Shown: one piece after another, positions 62,379-64,000 of the stretch | Layout of the letters: every line of letters starts with the position of its first letter | How positions within the stretch are numbered: the stretch's first letter is position 1 | From: CADCTM01 sp049671305 | GTDB taxonomy: Bacteria > Cyanobacteriota > Cyanobacteriia > Cyanobacteriales > Coleofasciculaceae | Direction: 5' to 3' | DNA: 64,000 nt | Assembly (NCBI GenBank): GCA_049671305.1 | Contig: JBATUR010000104.1 | Span: forward strand, 1-64,000 | The notes under the pieces: generated by a model | Told to the model about the DNA's origin: nothing | Database searches by the model: none | What the model saw: the letters and a program-made list of their open reading frames with translations, nothing else | Program-made: the position numbers and the translations under genes

Positions 62379-64000
62379 TTAAGAACGACGATGATAGAAG
62401 CGGAAAAATATTTTTTCCGCTTCTACCCAAACAAACATCAAGGCACTAAAACCCAAACAAATTAATAGTTCTTGCCCACTTAAAAAATGAGTTCCAAAAA
62501 ATGCTCGTAAGAAAGGCACATAAACCAAAGCTAGTTGCAAAGCCGTAGTCACACCAACCGCCCAAAGCAAATAAGGGTTAGAAAAAGGGTTTAATTCAAT
62601 GGTTAGCTTGGTGTTAGAACGAACAGCCATAGCATGACCCATTTGAGCAATACAAAGCGTAGTAAATACCATCGTTTTCCAAGTTTCTGGACCTCCTGGA
62701 CCATCATAGCCAGGGGCATTAGTATAGCCGTAAGCCCATGACATTAAAGCAATAGTAATGATGGCGAAAACGATACCAATGCGAATCATATAAGAGCCAA
62801 GACCTCTGGCAAAGATGCTTTCGCGGGGGTTAAAAGGTGGGCGGTTCATCACATCTGGTTCTGCTGGTTCCACAGCTAGTGCTAAGGCTGGTAAACCATC
62901 GGTAACTAAATTCATCCACAAAATTTGCAACGGACTCAATGGCACGCCACCTAGTCCCATAATGGGGGCAGCGGCGATGGTTAAAACTTCACCAATGTTA
63001 CTACCGAGGATGTATTTAATAAAGCGACGAATGTTGTTATAAACTGTCCGTCCTTCTTCGGTGGCAGCAACGATAGTGGCGAAGTTGTCGTCTAGTAGCA
63101 CCATGTCGCTGGCTTCTTTACTGACATCTGTGCCAGTAATACCCATTGCAATGCCAATATCAGCTTGTTTTAGTGCCGGGGCATCGTTAACGCCATCGCC
63201 GGTCATAGCGGTAAATTTACCACGAGTTTGTAGTGCCTGGACGATGCGGAGTTTGTGTTCTGGGGAGACACGGGCATAGATGCTGACGTGATCAACTTCT
63301 TGTTCGAGTTCTTTTTGGCTGAGGCGTTGTATTTGTTGACCATTCAAAACGCGATCGCCTACACTGGCAATTCCCAAGTCTTGAGCGATCGCTTGTGCGG
63401 TTAATTGATGATCTCCAGTAATCATCAGCGCCCGAATTCCGGCATTACGACAGCGCGCCACCGCCTCACGTACTTCTGGACGGGGTGCATCTAGCATTCC
63501 CACTAATCCCAACCAAATTAAATCTTGTTCTGCCGTATCCTCACTATCTTTACTCGGTCTAGCATCTAGCGGTTTATATGCAAAGCCCAACACCCGCAAA
63601 CCAGCACCTGCCATCTGGTTATTTTGCTCTAAAATTTGGTCACGCTCTTGTTGGGTTAGCGGTTCGGTGCTATTTCTCTGTTGATAAGTCGTGCAACGCT
63701 CTAAAACTAACTCTGGCGAACCTTTACTAAACATCAAAAAGGCTGATTCTTGAGCCGTTTGGTCAACGTTTTGGGTATTTCCTTGACAAATTACACTCAT
63801 CCGCTTTCTTTCTGAAGAAAAGGGGATTTCTTGCACTCGTTTAAGTTGACGACACAAGGCATCTTTTTCTAAACCACCCTTGCCAGCTAAGGAAAGTAAT
63901 GCCCCTTCTGTGGGGTCGCCCAAAATTGCCCAGTGATTGGCGGCTAATCTGTCTTTACCATCTTCTGTCGGTGAGTCATCGTGCTGCAAGAGGGCATCAT
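62379..64000 (-). CDS. P-type cation ATPase, C-terminal part (cut by window edge)
   Basis: The last about 540 residues of a P2-type cation pump, probably Ca2+-transporting (PMCA/PacL-like). Visible are the nucleotide-binding end (SSERKRMSVICQG, FSKGSPELVLERC), the MLDAPRPEVREAVARC and ITGDH hinge, TGDGVNDAPALKQADIGIAMG, and the last membrane helices with VTDGLPALALAVEPAEPDVM. The phosphorylation motif DKTGT and the first helices lie beyond the window. The reading frame continues to the edge. Ion choice is inferred from family resemblance. Confidence 0.92.
   Translation of the reverse strand, partial: DALLQHDDSPTEDGKDRLAANHWAILGDPTEGALLSLAGKGGLEKDALCRQLKRVQEIPFSSERKRMSVICQGNTQNVDQTAQESAFLMFSKGSPELVLERCTTYQQRNSTEPLTQQERDQILEQNNQMAGAGLRVLGFAYKPLDARPSKDSEDTAEQDLIWLGLVGMLDAPRPEVREAVARCRNAGIRALMITGDHQLTAQAIAQDLGIASVGDRVLNGQQIQRLSQKELEQEVDHVSIYARVSPEHKLRIVQALQTRGKFTAMTGDGVNDAPALKQADIGIAMGITGTDVSKEASDMVLLDDNFATIVAATEEGRTVYNNIRRFIKYILGSNIGEVLTIAAAPIMGLGGVPLSPLQILWMNLVTDGLPALALAVEPAEPDVMNRPPFNPRESIFARGLGSYMIRIGIVFAIITIALMSWAYGYTNAPGYDGPGGPETWKTMVFTTLCIAQMGHAMAVRSNTKLTIELNPFSNPYLLWAVGVTTALQLALVYVPFLRAFFGTHFLSGQELLICLGFSALMFVWVEAEKIFFRFYHRRS

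Noticed and set aside
1..64000. tRNA, rRNA, riboswitch or prophage genes
   Set aside because: I scanned intergenic regions for T-loop sequences, rRNA signatures, known riboswitch cores and phage genes and saw none; a tRNAscan or Infernal run would be decisive.

Overview
The window is chromosomal DNA of a cyanobacterium. The evidence is the many GCGATCGC (HIP1) octamers inside genes and a set of typically cyanobacterial proteins: a helical carotenoid protein (OCP N-terminal-domain type), a GUN4-domain protein, a CAAD/CURT1-like thylakoid protein, a Tic20-like membrane protein, a DUF6335 protein, a Ser/Thr kinase with an N-terminal zinc ribbon, and an FHA-GAF-cyclase. The genus cannot be fixed from the sequence. 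The general look (many stress genes, low-complexity surface proteins, GC-rich palindromic intergenic repeats) suits a larger-genome filamentous or desiccation-tolerant lineage. No rRNA, tRNA, CRISPR array or prophage was seen.

Layout. 0-8 kb, minus strand: a cut-off kinase, an FHA-GAF-adenylate cyclase, a secreted GHL10-family glycosyl-hydrolase-like protein whose 5' end is built from a palindromic repeat, and a Ski2-like RNA helicase. 8-11.5 kb, plus strand: a probable high-affinity iron uptake operon (Tat-exported multicopper oxidase, helix-hairpin-helix lipoprotein, FTR1 permease). 11.5-25.6 kb: mostly core genes (TPR protein, rpsF, FAH-family hydrolase, Tic20-like, glyA, cinA, aroQ, a histidine kinase, a degenerate ADP-ribosylglycohydrolase-like protein, a 7TM-HD phosphodiesterase). 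25.7-32.8 kb: a stress block of DUF6335, a DJ-1/PfpI protein with a ferritin-like tail, the helical carotenoid protein, and a plus-strand run of SDR, SRPBCC, secreted helical protein, Zn-alcohol dehydrogenase and cupin. 33.5-36.2 kb: two low-complexity surface or secreted proteins and a sunset-domain lipoprotein. 36.4-39 kb: HAD phosphatase, pdxH, AI-2E transporter.

39.07-43.74 kb is an accessory island. It lies between two related, internally deleted IS remnants and holds orphan protein tails, a proteobacterial-looking HPF/RaiA-type protein, a frameshifted rhodanese, a DUF3122 gene with a nonsense codon and a frameshift, and a bacterial eRF1-like (baeRF) gene that carries an in-frame palindromic element. 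43.8-54 kb returns to core genes (scpA, a nucleotidyltransferase, speA) plus a CHAT protease-like protein and a membrane-anchored subtilase translationally coupled to a small OB-fold-like protein. 54-60 kb has a Uma2 nuclease-fold protein, several secreted or lipoprotein genes, two small proteins with exact internal DNA duplications and an L,D-transpeptidase. 59.7-64 kb, minus strand: CAAD protein, GUN4 protein, recF and a cut-off P-type cation ATPase.

The most notable unexplained signals are: (1) two copies of an apparent small-RNA element, an 18-base identical linker followed by a strong intrinsic terminator, at 35586-35653 (minus) and about 51660-51752 (plus); (2) palindromic repeats that have entered coding sequence at two places; (3) the decaying IS-bracketed island with its orphan tails; (4) the carotenoid-linked stress cluster.
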